NCBI GenBank assembly: GCA_020845495.1
Contig: JADLFM010000040.1
Location: 1-36,867 of the forward strand
Direction of reading: 5' to 3'
Length of the DNA: 36,867 nt
Origin: Chloroflexota bacterium
GTDB taxonomy: Bacteria > Chloroflexota > UBA6077 > JACCZL01
Positions 15,745 to 25,907 of the stretch are shown here, in pieces (position 1 is the stretch's first letter; each line of letters starts with the position of its first letter). The notes below the pieces were generated by a model. The model made no database searches, was not told the origin of the DNA, and saw nothing but the letters and a program-made list of their open reading frames with translations. A program made the translations under genes and the position numbers.

Positions 15745-15750
15745 ATTGTA
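15745..15750 (-). promoter_or_regulatory. -10 box of the cysS-rlmB unit
   Basis: TACAAT on the minus strand lies about 64 bp before the cysS start. The IS remnant begins at 15754, so any -35 would lie inside the IS end; none of good match is seen. Confidence 0.45.
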
Positions 15751-15753
15751 CTA

Positions 15754-16018
15754 GAGCCTGTTATGAACTCGGAGTGCACTTCCGTAAAGTTTGAGGGTGG
15801 ACGCAACCCAACCGGCACGGAGTCCGTCCCCGAGTGCTATCAGTGACAGCGCATGGGTCTTCATCGCTCCGTCGTTGACGATGATGCGCGAGGACGCGCC
15901 GCAGCGAGGCCGTTCGTCTCGGAAAGGGCTCAGTGGTCTGCGCCACACGGTAGAGACCGGCGCGTCATGGAGATGGATTCTGCACGATCTGCCGCCGTGG
16001 CCGGCGGTCAATCCGTAG
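15754..16018 (+). mobile_element. Truncated IS5-family insertion sequence (left end)
   Basis: The stretch starts with GAGCCTGTTATGAACTC (15754-15770), the form of a terminal inverted repeat seen in IS5-group elements. About 20 bases later a reading frame for the N-terminus of an IS5-type transposase follows. The right end of the element is not found, and the similarity stops at the premature TAG at 16016-16018. The remnant sits between ispF and cysS. Confidence 0.65.
15791..16018 (+). pseudogene. IS5-family transposase N-terminal fragment
   Basis: The translation contains ISDSAWVFIAPSLTMMREDA and later TGASWRWILHDLPPWPAV, which matches the DUF4096-like N-terminal domain of IS5 transposases (compare the usual LMREDAPQR...LR..VRTG.PWRM.PHDLPPW). 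It ends abruptly at TAG three codons after the PPWPAV motif, so the whole catalytic DDE domain is missing. The frame begins at a TTG (15791). It is a relic with no expected activity. Confidence 0.75.
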
Positions 16019-16097
16019 CACGGACTCCGGGTTCTGCCGCTGGCTCATGCATCGGACTGTCGTGTCAACCTCTTAGCTTCCGGCACGGCGCCTGGGC

Positions 16098-16607
16098 TTA
16101 GCCCGCCGAGGCCGGCAAGCGGACGAGCAGCGCCACCGCTTGTGCCCCGATACCCTCGGCACGCCCCAGCGCCCCAAGGTGATCGGTCGTCGTGGCTTTG
16201 ACACTGACGCAGTCAAGCGGGAGGCCGAGGGTACGGGCCAGCCGCTCGCGCATTGCCGGGACGTGGGGCGACATACGCGGTTGCTGAGCGACGATGGTCG
16301 CGTCGACGTTCCCGATCGTCCAGCCCTCGTCGCACAGCGCCCGTACGACGGCGGCGAGCAGATCCAGGCTCGGTGCGCCCTTCCAGCGGTGGTCGCTCGA
16401 CGGGAACCACGCCCCGATATCGCCTCGGCCGGCGGCGCCGAGCAGCGCGTCGACGATGGCATGAGTGAGCGGATCGGCGTCCGAGTGGCCGGCCAACCCA
16501 CGCTCGTGCTCGATCTCGACGCCGCCCACGATCAACCGCCGACCCGGCGCGAACGCATGTACGTCCAGCCCGATCCCGATGCGAGGCAAGGAGTGCGAAT
16601 CGATCAC
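16098..16607 (-). CDS. ispF: 2-C-methyl-D-erythritol 2,4-cyclodiphosphate synthase
   Basis: 169 residues. It makes the cyclic diphosphate intermediate of the MEP isoprenoid pathway. Metal ligands are visible as Asp15 and His17 in GIGLDVHAF and His49 in GHSDADPLTHA; other family motifs are RGDIGAWFP, NVDATIVAQ and SVKATTTDHLG...GRAEGIGAQAVALL. The usual Tyr before the DVH is Leu and the usual Glu after TTT is Asp, both mild changes. It lies downstream of ispD in the same orientation, but 256 bp of hairpin repeats separate them. Confidence 0.94.
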   Translation of the reverse strand: MIDSHSLPRIGIGLDVHAFAPGRRLIVGGVEIEHERGLAGHSDADPLTHAIVDALLGAAGRGDIGAWFPSSDHRWKGAPSLDLLAAVVRALCDEGWTIGNVDATIVAQQPRMSPHVPAMRERLARTLGLPLDCVSVKATTTDHLGALGRAEGIGAQAVALLVRLPASAG

Positions 16608-16619
16608 CGGCCGCTCTTG

Positions 16620-16860
16620 ACGGGGAGACTCCCCTCACCCCCGGTGCCCTCACCCCCCAGCCCCCTCTCCCGCACGCGGGAGAGGGGGTGCAGTGGCGGA
16701 CCACGCGGCGGTTCTTCCTGGCACTCTCGCCTCCCGTCCGTGGGTCTCGGCCGGCACTCTCCCCGTCTCCCCTCTCCCGCGTGCGGGAGAGAGGCGGGGG
16801 GTGAGGGAGCTCTCGGGCTGGGGGGTGAGGGGACTCTCGGGCTGGGAGCTGAGGGATCCC
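16620..16860. repeat. REP-like pair of inverted hairpins between ispD and ispF
   Basis: Two hairpins face each other. The first, 16661-16688, is a perfect 13-bp stem CCCCCTCTCCCGC/GCGGGAGAGGGGG with an AC centre. The second, 16772-16791, has the stem CTCTCCCGC/GCGGGAGAG with a GT centre. Both are flanked by C-rich or G-rich CTCACCCCC/GGGGGTGAG motifs. At 16800-16850 a GGTGAGGG-n-CTCTCGGGCTGG motif is repeated twice. The whole has the look of an interspersed REP/BIME element and fills the ispD-ispF gap. Confidence 0.75.
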
Positions 16861-16863
16861 ACG

Positions 16864-17607
16864 TCACAGTGCCGCTCGCTCGTCGCGGAGCGCCAGCAGC
16901 GCTCGCGCCATCCGCAAGTCGTCAGGTGTGGTGATCTTGAAGGCCGTCACCTCGCCGTCGAAGACCGTCACCCGCCCACCAATCTGCTCCACCAGCGCCG
17001 CCTCGTCCGTTGCATCGTCCACGGTGGCGGCGAGCGCCCGCATGACGAGATCGTGGCGGAACACCTGGGGCGTCTGGACGGTCCAGAGTGAGGCGCGCGG
17101 CGGGGTCTCGACGACGATACGGCCCTCGACGCGCTTGATCGTGTCGCGGGCTGGTAGCGCCGCCACGGTCGCCCCGGTCTCGCGGGCAGCCTCCAGGCCA
17201 CGGCACAGCATGGCCACGCCAAGGAACGGCCGCGCCGCGTCATGGATCAGCGCCCAGGTGCAGCCTTCGAGCGCCGCCAGGCCCGCGAGAACCGAGTCGC
17301 GCCGACGCTCTCCGCCGTTGACGACGATGGTCGGGAGCGACGCCGGGACCAGTTCTGCTACGAGCGCACGTGCGGCGTCGGCCCTCTCCGGCGTCACGAC
17401 GACGGCCAGCCGGGTGAGCAACCCCCACCGGCCCAGCGCCTCCAGGCTCCAGGCAAGGACCGGCCGGCCGCCGAGGCCGGTCCAGAGTTTGTCGAAGCCC
17501 ATCCGCGTCGAGCGGCCGGCCGCGACGAGCACCGCGCCGATGCGCTCCCTGGTGTCGACACGTTCGAGGGTGGATGCACGCTCGGCGGTATCTTCCGACG
17601 CCAGCAT
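16864..17607 (-). CDS. ispD: 2-C-methyl-D-erythritol 4-phosphate cytidylyltransferase
   Basis: 247 residues. It transfers CMP to MEP in the MEP pathway. The nucleotide-binding loop is GAVLVAAGRSTRMGFDKLW (usual AAGxGxRMG...K), followed by VVNGGERRRDSVLAGL, ALIHDAARPF, PARDTIKRV, WTVQTPQVFRHD, TDEAALVEQIGG and TAFKITTPDDL, all in family order. The ATG at 17607 shares its A with the TGA of the PIN/TRAM gene (TGATG), showing translational coupling. The first ~22 residues before GAVLVAAG are an extra lead. Transcription probably comes from the promoter at 18832-18804. Confidence 0.95.
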   Translation of the reverse strand: MLASEDTAERASTLERVDTRERIGAVLVAAGRSTRMGFDKLWTGLGGRPVLAWSLEALGRWGLLTRLAVVVTPERADAARALVAELVPASLPTIVVNGGERRRDSVLAGLAALEGCTWALIHDAARPFLGVAMLCRGLEAARETGATVAALPARDTIKRVEGRIVVETPPRASLWTVQTPQVFRHDLVMRALAATVDDATDEAALVEQIGGRVTVFDGEVTAFKITTPDDLRMARALLALRDERAAL

Positions 17608-18704
17608 CAACCGGCGGCCTCGTGGTTACTGCGCGGCACGGGGTGGGCGAACACCATCCGGCCGGCTGCCGTCTGGAGCACCCGCGACACCATCACCGTC
17701 ACGCTCGTCCCAATACATCGCCGGCCGTTCTCGACGACGACCATCGTGCCGTCGTCGAGGTAGCCGACGCCCTGGCCGAGCTCTTTGCCCTCCTGAATAA
17801 CGTGCAGGCTCAACTCCTGCCCGGGCAGGACCAGCGACTTGACGGCATTCGCAAGCTCGTTAATATTCAAGACAGTGATGCCCTGGAGACCCGCCACCCG
17901 ATTGAGGTTGTAGTCATTCGTCACGATCGGGCAATGCAGTTGGCGCGCGAGCGTCACGAGGAGCGCGTCGACGTCCGTACCCGGCTGGCCGTGATCGTCA
18001 CGAACGATGACGGGAACGACGGAGTCTTTCTGGAGCGCGTTCAGGATTTCCAATCCGCGACGGCCGCGCGCCCGCTTCATCGAGTCCGCGGAGTCGGCAA
18101 TCTGCTGCAATTCGTGGAGCACGAAGCGCGGCACTAGCAGCGGCCCGGGCAAAAATCCGGTCCGGCAGATGTCCGCGATCCGTCCGTCGACGATACTGCT
18201 CGTATCGACGAGGACGGGATGCTCGTTCTGTGCGGTCGCGTGCGGATGTGACTCGGAGCGCGACCAGCGGAACGCACTGAAGAACTCCCGTTTGTGAGTC
18301 TGGAACATCGTCATACCGATGTACGCCAGCGCCAGACTGACGGCGATCGGCAGAAAATTACCCAGGTACCAGGGTAGGAACGACAGCGGAATCGCGACGA
18401 GCACGCCAACCAGCAAGCCGGCGACGAGCCCGACGACGGCGGCCAGGACCTCGCCAGCAGGCATGTCCGTGGCTCGTCGGAGCGTCCAGAGAAATGGGCG
18501 CGTAGTGAGTGAGGGTGTGAGGGCAAAGGCGATGACGAAGGCCAGAGCGGCGCCCGTTCCGATGATGATGGGGAGAAGATAAGGCCAGGGAGCAAGGAAC
18601 GTAGGCGGAGGGTTGAGCATAGTGCGCCCAAGCTCCGCGACGCCGAGAGCAGCGACGACACCGCCCAGCAACCGCAACACCATCTCGACGCGGTGCAGGG
18701 TCAT
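17607..18704 (-). CDS. YacL-like membrane protein with PIN and TRAM domains
   Basis: 365 residues from ATG 18704. Four hydrophobic helices (about 6-25, 42-63, 83-111, 116-134) anchor it in the membrane. A PIN domain follows with Asp167 and Asp173 in VLVDTSSIVDGRIADI, the HELQQIAD segment, TDVDALLVTLARQ and IVTNDYNLN, giving the acidic metal site of PIN ribonucleases. A C-terminal TRAM domain (LGQGVGYLDDGTMVVVENG) should bind RNA. This is the architecture of Bacillus YacL, found in the same radA-ispD position. GAAGAGG precedes ATG 18704. A leaderless ATG at 18797 could add 31 residues. It is coupled to ispD by a one-base overlap. Confidence 0.92.
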   Translation of the reverse strand: MTLHRVEMVLRLLGGVVAALGVAELGRTMLNPPPTFLAPWPYLLPIIIGTGAALAFVIAFALTPSLTTRPFLWTLRRATDMPAGEVLAAVVGLVAGLLVGVLVAIPLSFLPWYLGNFLPIAVSLALAYIGMTMFQTHKREFFSAFRWSRSESHPHATAQNEHPVLVDTSSIVDGRIADICRTGFLPGPLLVPRFVLHELQQIADSADSMKRARGRRGLEILNALQKDSVVPVIVRDDHGQPGTDVDALLVTLARQLHCPIVTNDYNLNRVAGLQGITVLNINELANAVKSLVLPGQELSLHVIQEGKELGQGVGYLDDGTMVVVENGRRCIGTSVTVMVSRVLQTAAGRMVFAHPVPRSNHEAAG

Positions 18705-18803
18705 GGGCGAAACCTCTTCGGTGTACGAACGGCCACCGTAAGGCGGACAGGCGAGCGCGCGCACGCGCGTGGCGGCACTCCTTTCAGCGAGCATCATAAT
18801 GAA

Positions 18804-18832
18804 ACTCTAGCCTCCCTCTGGTTGGGAGTCAA
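18804..18832 (-). promoter_or_regulatory. Promoter of the PIN/TRAM-ispD-ispF unit
   Basis: TTGACT (18832-18827) and TAGAGT (18809-18804) are separated by 17 bp on the minus strand. The expected start point is at about 18797, exactly on an ATG that is in frame with the PIN/TRAM gene. Confidence 0.6.
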
Positions 18833-18920
18833 AGAGATTCGATGCTGCTGGCCGTATTGCCCTCCTGGCCGTCCTGCCCTCTCTGTGTGCCCCCCCCCAG
18901 CGGGATGGGCGCTCAGAACG

Positions 18921-20312
18921 CTACGGGAGCAGGGCGGCGTTGGCAGCTTCGCGGAGGCTGGACGCCTGGACGATCTCCAGCCCAAGCCCTTTGAGCGCGT
19001 GTGCTGTCGGGGAGCGCGGCACGATCGCTCGCTCGAAACCGAGCTTGGCGGCCTCCCGCAGCCGTAGCTCTAACTGTCCCACACTCCGCAGTTCGCCCGA
19101 CAACCCGACCTCGCCGGCCACGACGGCGCGGGGGTCGATCTGACGGTCCCGGAAACTCGAAACGATCGACAACGCCACTGCCAGGTCCGCCGCCGGCTCG
19201 TCGATCCGCAGGCCGCCGATCACGTTGACGTAGAGATCCTGGTCGTGGAGCGGCAGGCCAAGCCGCCGCGACAGCACCGCCGACACCAGCAGCAGGCGGT
19301 TCGACTCGATCCCGTTGGCGGCTCGGCGGGGGACCGCCAGCGCACTCTTGCTCGCCAACGCCTGGACCTCTACGAGCAGGGGCCGGGTGCCCTCCATCGT
19401 CACCAGGACCGACGAGCCGGTCGTGCCTTCGCCCCGCTCGGACAGGAACGCGGCAGACGGGTTCGGCACCTCGACCATGCCTTCGCCCCGCATCTCGAAC
19501 ACCCCGACCTCGTGGGTCGGCCCGAAGCGATTCTTGGTGCTCCGTAGGAGCCGGTAGGCATGGTAGCGCTCGCCCTCCAGGTAGAGCACCGTGTCGACCA
19601 TGTGCTCCAGCACCTTCGGCCCGGCGATGGCGCCTTCCTTGGTCACGTGGCCGATCAGGAAGATCGAGACGCCACTGCTCTTGGCGAGATGCATCAGCCG
19701 CAGCGTGCACTCTCGTAGCTGACTCACGCTGCCAGGTGACGAGTCGATCTCAGAGGCGTAGACGCTCTGGACCGAGTCGACCACCACGACGGTCGGCCCG
19801 GCCGTCTCGATGGCCTCGACGATTGCCCCCAGATCGTTGTCGCTCGCGAACAGCAGGTCCGTCGCGCCAAGCCCAAGCCGGCGGGCACGTAGCCCGATCT
19901 GCGCCAACGACTCCTCACCAGAGACGTACAGGACCGGGCCATTCGCCTGAGCGACCAGATCGGATACTTGCACCAGCAGCGTGCTCTTGCCGACGCCCGG
20001 ATCACCGCCGATCAAGACGAGCGAGCCCCGCACGATTCCGCCGCCCAGCACCCGCCCGAACTCTTCCATCGGGACCGGCAGACGGTCGAAGTCGGCCGTA
20101 TCGATCTCGGCGAGGCGCAGCGGCCGGCCGCCGGAGCCGGGCGCCGCCACAGCCGTCCGGGTGCGGGCACGTGCGGCGGTCGAGACAGCCGCCACCCGCT
20201 CGACCCTTTCTTCCAGTGTGTTCCAGCCCTCACACTCGGGGCAACGTCCGAGCCAGCGAGGCGCCTTCGCGCCACACGCCCGGCAGATGTACTCGGTTCT
20301 CGTCTTGGCCAT
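18921..20312 (-). CDS. radA: DNA repair protein RadA
   Basis: 463 residues, normal length. RadA is a RecA-like helicase that drives branch migration during recombination. Visible: a four-Cys zinc finger (Cys10, Cys13, Cys24, Cys27), Walker A GDPGVGKST (103-111), VVVVDSVQSVY as Walker B, the RadA-specific KNRFG motif (260-264) and a C-terminal Lon-like domain (VPRRAANGIESNRLLLVSAVL, VNVIGGLRIDEPAADLA, AGEVGLSGELR). The ATG has only a distant GAAGG. It is flanked by clpC upstream and the PIN/TRAM gene downstream as in Bacillus, without disA. The long leader upstream contains overlapping inverted repeats. Confidence 0.96.
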   Translation of the reverse strand: MAKTRTEYICRACGAKAPRWLGRCPECEGWNTLEERVERVAAVSTAARARTRTAVAAPGSGGRPLRLAEIDTADFDRLPVPMEEFGRVLGGGIVRGSLVLIGGDPGVGKSTLLVQVSDLVAQANGPVLYVSGEESLAQIGLRARRLGLGATDLLFASDNDLGAIVEAIETAGPTVVVVDSVQSVYASEIDSSPGSVSQLRECTLRLMHLAKSSGVSIFLIGHVTKEGAIAGPKVLEHMVDTVLYLEGERYHAYRLLRSTKNRFGPTHEVGVFEMRGEGMVEVPNPSAAFLSERGEGTTGSSVLVTMEGTRPLLVEVQALASKSALAVPRRAANGIESNRLLLVSAVLSRRLGLPLHDQDLYVNVIGGLRIDEPAADLAVALSIVSSFRDRQIDPRAVVAGEVGLSGELRSVGQLELRLREAAKLGFERAIVPRSPTAHALKGLGLEIVQASSLREAANAALLP

Positions 20313-20700
20313 TCGAGTCGTCAGCCTTCAGGTGTCGAGAATCAGGAACGGCGAGAGGGCAGCAGTCGGGCGTCGGTACGCCGTACGCCAACCGGCAAGA
20401 AGGGGGATGTCTGGTCGATGGTTCGGTGTCTCACGGTGCAGTCGAAGTCGGCTGTCGATCGGTCATCCCCGGTCACTCTCCGATCGACGATCGGTCTATG
20501 CAGGATCGAGGGTAGACCGATCCAGAAGCAAGCCGAGGCACGCGATCGGCGGGCGGACCTCCGTCTACGAGGCGGCAGGGCCAGCCAGAGCCGGCGCTTA
20601 ATAGCGTACGCGGCCAGCCTGGTGGCTGGCCGCGTACGCGCTGCGGACGTCTCGCCGCTTCCTGACGACCAATGACTGATGGCTGGGGACGACGACTCGC
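20313..20700 (-). promoter_or_regulatory. clpC-radA intergenic region with overlapping GATCGG inverted repeats
   Basis: No gene fits here. Apart from the clpC terminator, there is a 10-bp inverted repeat GATCGGTCTA/TAGACCGATC with a 14-nt loop at 20489-20522. It shares GATCGG with a second palindrome CCGATCG-A-CGATCGG at 20480-20494, so the two hairpins exclude each other. A further GATCGGTC lies near 20456. The arrangement could be an operator cluster or a structural switch in the radA leader. No -10 of the usual kind was found. Confidence 0.4.
20604..20639 (-). terminator. Hairpin terminator of clpC
   Basis: A perfect 16-bp stem (GCGTACGCGGCCAGCC with its complement) and a TGGT loop starts 62 bases after the clpC stop. 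On the minus strand it is followed by TATTAA. Confidence 0.75.
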
Positions 20701-23199
<2,499 letters not shown>

Positions 23200-23219
23200 C
23201 GGATCTCTCCGTCACTAGG

Positions 23220-23261
23220 TCGGTCCCCATACCCGGTTCGGTCCCCTTACCCGGTATTGTA
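23220..23261 (-). promoter_or_regulatory. clpC -10 box and duplicated 18-bp leader element
   Basis: TACAAT at 23261-23256 (minus strand) is directly followed by two tandem copies of an 18-bp unit, ACCGGGTAAGGGGACCGA and the same with one change (23255-23238 and 23237-23220). The transcript would begin inside the first copy. The repeats could be an operator for a heat-shock regulator or a slippage product. The -35 is poor. Confidence 0.5.
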
Positions 23262-23397
23262 CTGAAATCCCCGCGTGGTGGGTCCGACATGGGTCCCGCC
23301 GCCGTGGCGACTCGTATATGACGTTACTGCACGACGCACAGACAGGCGAGCCGGCTCCGTCGCCACGAATGGCTCTAGAACCAGAACGTCCAGCAAG

Positions 23398-23433
23398 AAA
23401 AAATGGCCCGGGCTCGCCGTGCGAGCCCGGGCC
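23398..23433 (-). terminator. Intrinsic terminator of the S1 gene
   Basis: A perfect 13-bp stem GGCCCGGGCTCGC/GCGAGCCCGGGCC with a 3-nt loop is followed on the minus strand by ATTTTTTC. It lies 28 bases after the stop codon and is the clearest intrinsic terminator in the window. Confidence 0.95.
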
Positions 23434-23460
23434 GCCGCAATCAGCCTTGAATCGCGGAGG

Positions 23461-24774
23461 CTAGCTTTCGGCGAGGTGGGCTGCCGCTGTTGCCCCTTCG
23501 TCCTCGGTTGCTTCGGCGGCATCGGGCTCAGCGCCGCCAGCCTCATGGTATGCATCACCCATGCCGTCGCTCACGACTTCCGTTTCTGTCGAGTACGCCT
23601 CATCCCCGTAATACGGCTCCTCCTCGACCTGGCGCAAGCTCAAGCCGAGCCGATGCCTGGCCGGCTCGATGCGGATGATCTTCAAGGGAAGCTCATCGCC
23701 CTCGCGCACGACCTGCTTGGGATGGGTGATGCGATCCTCTGAAAGCTCCGAGATGTGAATGAGCCCCTCAACGCCCGGCTCGATCTCGGCAAAGGCTCCG
23801 AACGCAGCCAGCTTTGTAATTTTGCCAGTGACGACCTGGCCCACGCTGTATTTATCGCTGACGCGAGACCAGGGCTCGCCCTGCAACCGCTTCAGCGAGA
23901 GCGCGATCTTCTTGTTGTCTCGGTCCACACCAACGACGTAGACGTCAACCTTGTCTCCGACCTTGACCACCTGACTCGGGTGCGAGACCTGGCCCCAGGA
24001 CAACTCCGAGAGGTGCACCAGGCCGTCGGCTCCGCCCAGGTCGACGAACGCGCCAAAGTCGCAGATGCTCGAGACGGTGCCGTTCCGCGTGTCCCCGGGC
24101 TGCAACTCCGCGAGCAACCGTTCCTTCTCTCGTGCCCGGCGCTCCTGGAGCGCCGCTCGCTCCGAGAGGATCAACCGGTTCCGGCGGCGGTTCATCTCGA
24201 TGACTTTGAGGAGGAGTGAACGCCCCTTCATCGCCTCGAGCCGTGCTTCCACCGACTCCTCAGCACCGCGCCGCAGATCGGCGATCTGCGAGAGCGGCAC
24301 GAAGCCGCGCACGCCCTCGACGTTGACGACGAGGCCGCCCTTGTTGTGCTCGACGACTTCGCCTTCGACGGTCTGTCCATCGTCGAAGCGCTTCTGGAGG
24401 TTGCGCCAGCCGCGCTCCGATCGAGCGCGGGTCAGCGAAAGGACGACCCGTCCCTCCTGGTCCTCCCCTGAGAGGACGTACGCGAGCACCGTCTCACCGA
24501 CGCTCGGCACTTCGGTCTGCGGCACCTCGCCGAGCGGTACGACCGCTTCCGACTTGGCCCCGATATCGACCAGGAACTCGTCGCGGTCGGTGCTGACGAC
24601 CACGCCCTCCACGACGTCACCGCGCCGCCATTGGCGGACGGATTGTTCGTGCTCTGCAAGCCAGTCGCCCATGCCGCCGGTCGGCGGCGTCGCTGGCGTG
24701 TCGTTGGACTGGGCTTGCGTGCCCTGGCCCGTGACGGCCTCTTCCATAGTCCGGTGCTTCCCGCCCTGCTCCAC
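23461..24774 (-). CDS. rpsA: S1-domain protein (ribosomal protein S1-like)
   Basis: 437 residues with four S1 RNA-binding domains (about 50-117, 132-206, 226-296 and 311-382). The third and fourth have the classic SICDFGAFVDLGGADGLVHL and KLAAFGAFAEIEPGVEGLIH pattern, while the first two are more divergent, as in S1. The N-terminal ~45 residues and acidic C-terminal tail are low-complexity. It probably binds mRNA and helps initiation; a four-domain S1 is usual outside Proteobacteria. Two starts are possible: GTG at 24774, about five bases after the predicted transcription start, or ATG at 24747. It has its own promoter and terminator upstream of clpC. Confidence 0.9.
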   Translation of the reverse strand: MEQGGKHRTMEEAVTGQGTQAQSNDTPATPPTGGMGDWLAEHEQSVRQWRRGDVVEGVVVSTDRDEFLVDIGAKSEAVVPLGEVPQTEVPSVGETVLAYVLSGEDQEGRVVLSLTRARSERGWRNLQKRFDDGQTVEGEVVEHNKGGLVVNVEGVRGFVPLSQIADLRRGAEESVEARLEAMKGRSLLLKVIEMNRRRNRLILSERAALQERRAREKERLLAELQPGDTRNGTVSSICDFGAFVDLGGADGLVHLSELSWGQVSHPSQVVKVGDKVDVYVVGVDRDNKKIALSLKRLQGEPWSRVSDKYSVGQVVTGKITKLAAFGAFAEIEPGVEGLIHISELSEDRITHPKQVVREGDELPLKIIRIEPARHRLGLSLRQVEEEPYYGDEAYSTETEVVSDGMGDAYHEAGGAEPDAAEATEDEGATAAAHLAES

Positions 24775-24785
24775 TGAATAGGTCT

Positions 24786-24814
24786 AGTATACGCCACCTT
24801 TGGGTAGAGAGCAA
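24786..24814 (-). promoter_or_regulatory. Promoter of the S1 gene
   Basis: TTGCTC (24814-24809) and TATACT (24791-24786) are separated by 17 bp on the minus strand. Start of transcription near 24779 leaves a leader of about five bases before GTG 24774. Confidence 0.6.
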
Positions 24815-24973
24815 AGGTAACGCACACCGAACACGCCGGAGCAGGCGCTATTGTGACCTTCTGCAGACCACGAGCGCGAACGCTGCTATGGTGGTACCAC
24901 ATCGCCCGTGCAGACGCATAATGTCCGAGCGCGAAAGCGGGCGCGGGATAGGAGGCGGAAGCGGGCGGCGGCG

Positions 24974-25264
24974 ATGGTCTGGGACGACGTGGACGAAGAG
25001 GCGGTACGGCGGCTGGTCGAAGGGATCGCGCGGCGAGTCGACCCCTCAGCCGCCATCCTCCTCCGCGAGCCTGGCCGCCGCTCGTTGCCGCTGGCCCTCC
25101 GCCTGGCCGTAGTGCATCGCGGCCAGGCCGTCCCGTTCGATCTGACTGACTCGGAGTGGCGAACGGCGCGGACGGCCGTCGGGCGGGAGCGCCTGGCGCG
25201 GCGGATTGGCGCGGCACTCGGCCTCCAGCCGCCGGACCAGCTCGTCGGTCCGCCGAGAGACTGA
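24974..25264 (+). CDS. Small hypothetical protein
   Basis: A 96-residue frame starting with ATG 24974 (MVWDDVDEEAVRRL); an earlier in-frame ATG at 24908 would add 22 Arg-rich residues. The composition is protein-like, with amphipathic helices (EEAVRRLVEGIARRV, RERLARRIGAALGL), but no known domain is recognised. It is divergent from the S1 gene and has no clear ribosome-binding site. It may be a real small gene or a chance frame. Confidence 0.4.
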   Translation: MVWDDVDEEAVRRLVEGIARRVDPSAAILLREPGRRSLPLALRLAVVHRGQAVPFDLTDSEWRTARTAVGRERLARRIGAALGLQPPDQLVGPPRD

Positions 25265-25688
25265 GCAGGCTGGAAGCGTCCACCTGCCCGGATACCCCGC
25301 CACCGTTGCCCCGCCACACACAGGGAGTCGAGGCCCCGAGGTCTGGTCCGCCATCTGAGGACAGCCTCCCGCCACCGTTGCCCCGCCACACACAGGGAGT
25401 CGAGGGGCGGCCGTTTGTGTGACGCGACCGATGCGGCCATACCCCCAATTCCCTGCATGAGGAGGGGAGGCCGAATATCAGGCGACGCGGGCCGAACCTG
25501 TCCGCCCCTGTTCCGCGCGTGAGGAGGGGAGGAGGTGGCGGTGTGGGGAGAACTCTACGAGCTAGCGCGCCGTCGCTCAACTCGGTAGACTTCGGAAGCG
25601 CACACGCAACGAGGCCGGCTCGGTGCTCGATGGGCCACCCCGCCCGGCCAGTATGGCCTGTCCCGTCTCATGCTGTGAGGTTCGATCG
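25265..25688. other. Repeat-bearing spacer without a gene
   Basis: No convincing coding region. It holds a 38-bp direct repeat (separate entry) and a shorter shared motif TGAGGAGGGGAGG at about 25457 and 25519. This is typical of interspersed, non-coding repeat material. Confidence 0.5.
25296..25405. repeat. 38-bp direct repeat with 34-bp spacer
   Basis: Two identical 38-bp copies (25296-25333 and 25368-25405) start CCCGCCACCGTTGCCCCGCC and end GGGAGTCGAGG, separated by 34 bp of unrelated sequence. The repeat has no dyad symmetry. The spacing is CRISPR-like, but only two copies are present and no cas gene is near, so an interspersed repeat is more likely. Confidence 0.85.
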
Positions 25689-25862
25689 ATGACCGCTAAG
25701 ACCGGCGCGCTCCGTACACCAACGGGCCAGGAGCCCAAAGAGTGGCAGTGCCTGACCTGCACGTTCGTCGTCGTCAGCTCGACCCTTCCCTACAAGTGCC
25801 CACGCTGTGGGGCGTCACGCGTCAAGTTCCTCGTGAAGGGCGCGAAGGGCGAGGGCGAGTAG
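25689..25862 (+). CDS. Small rubredoxin-like zinc-ribbon protein
   Basis: 57 residues. Two CxxC knuckles (WQCLTCTF and YKCPRCGAS) separated by a short hairpin form a rubredoxin-like fold of the type found at the C-terminus of rubrerythrins, where one iron or zinc is bound. It lacks the longer loop of true rubredoxins. The ATG at 25689 has GTGAGG nine bases upstream. Possible roles are electron transfer or simple zinc binding; the sequence does not decide. The next gene (GIY-YIG) begins 45 bp downstream in the same direction. Confidence 0.75.
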   Translation: MTAKTGALRTPTGQEPKEWQCLTCTFVVVSSTLPYKCPRCGASRVKFLVKGAKGEGE

Positions 25863-25907
25863 CCTGGATTTCCTGCAATGCCTGACATACCCTCTTGACA
25901 AGTCCCC

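Noticed and set aside
25296..25405. Minimal CRISPR array (38-bp repeats, 34-bp spacer)
   Set aside because: Only two repeats, no dyad symmetry in the repeat, no cas genes in the window.
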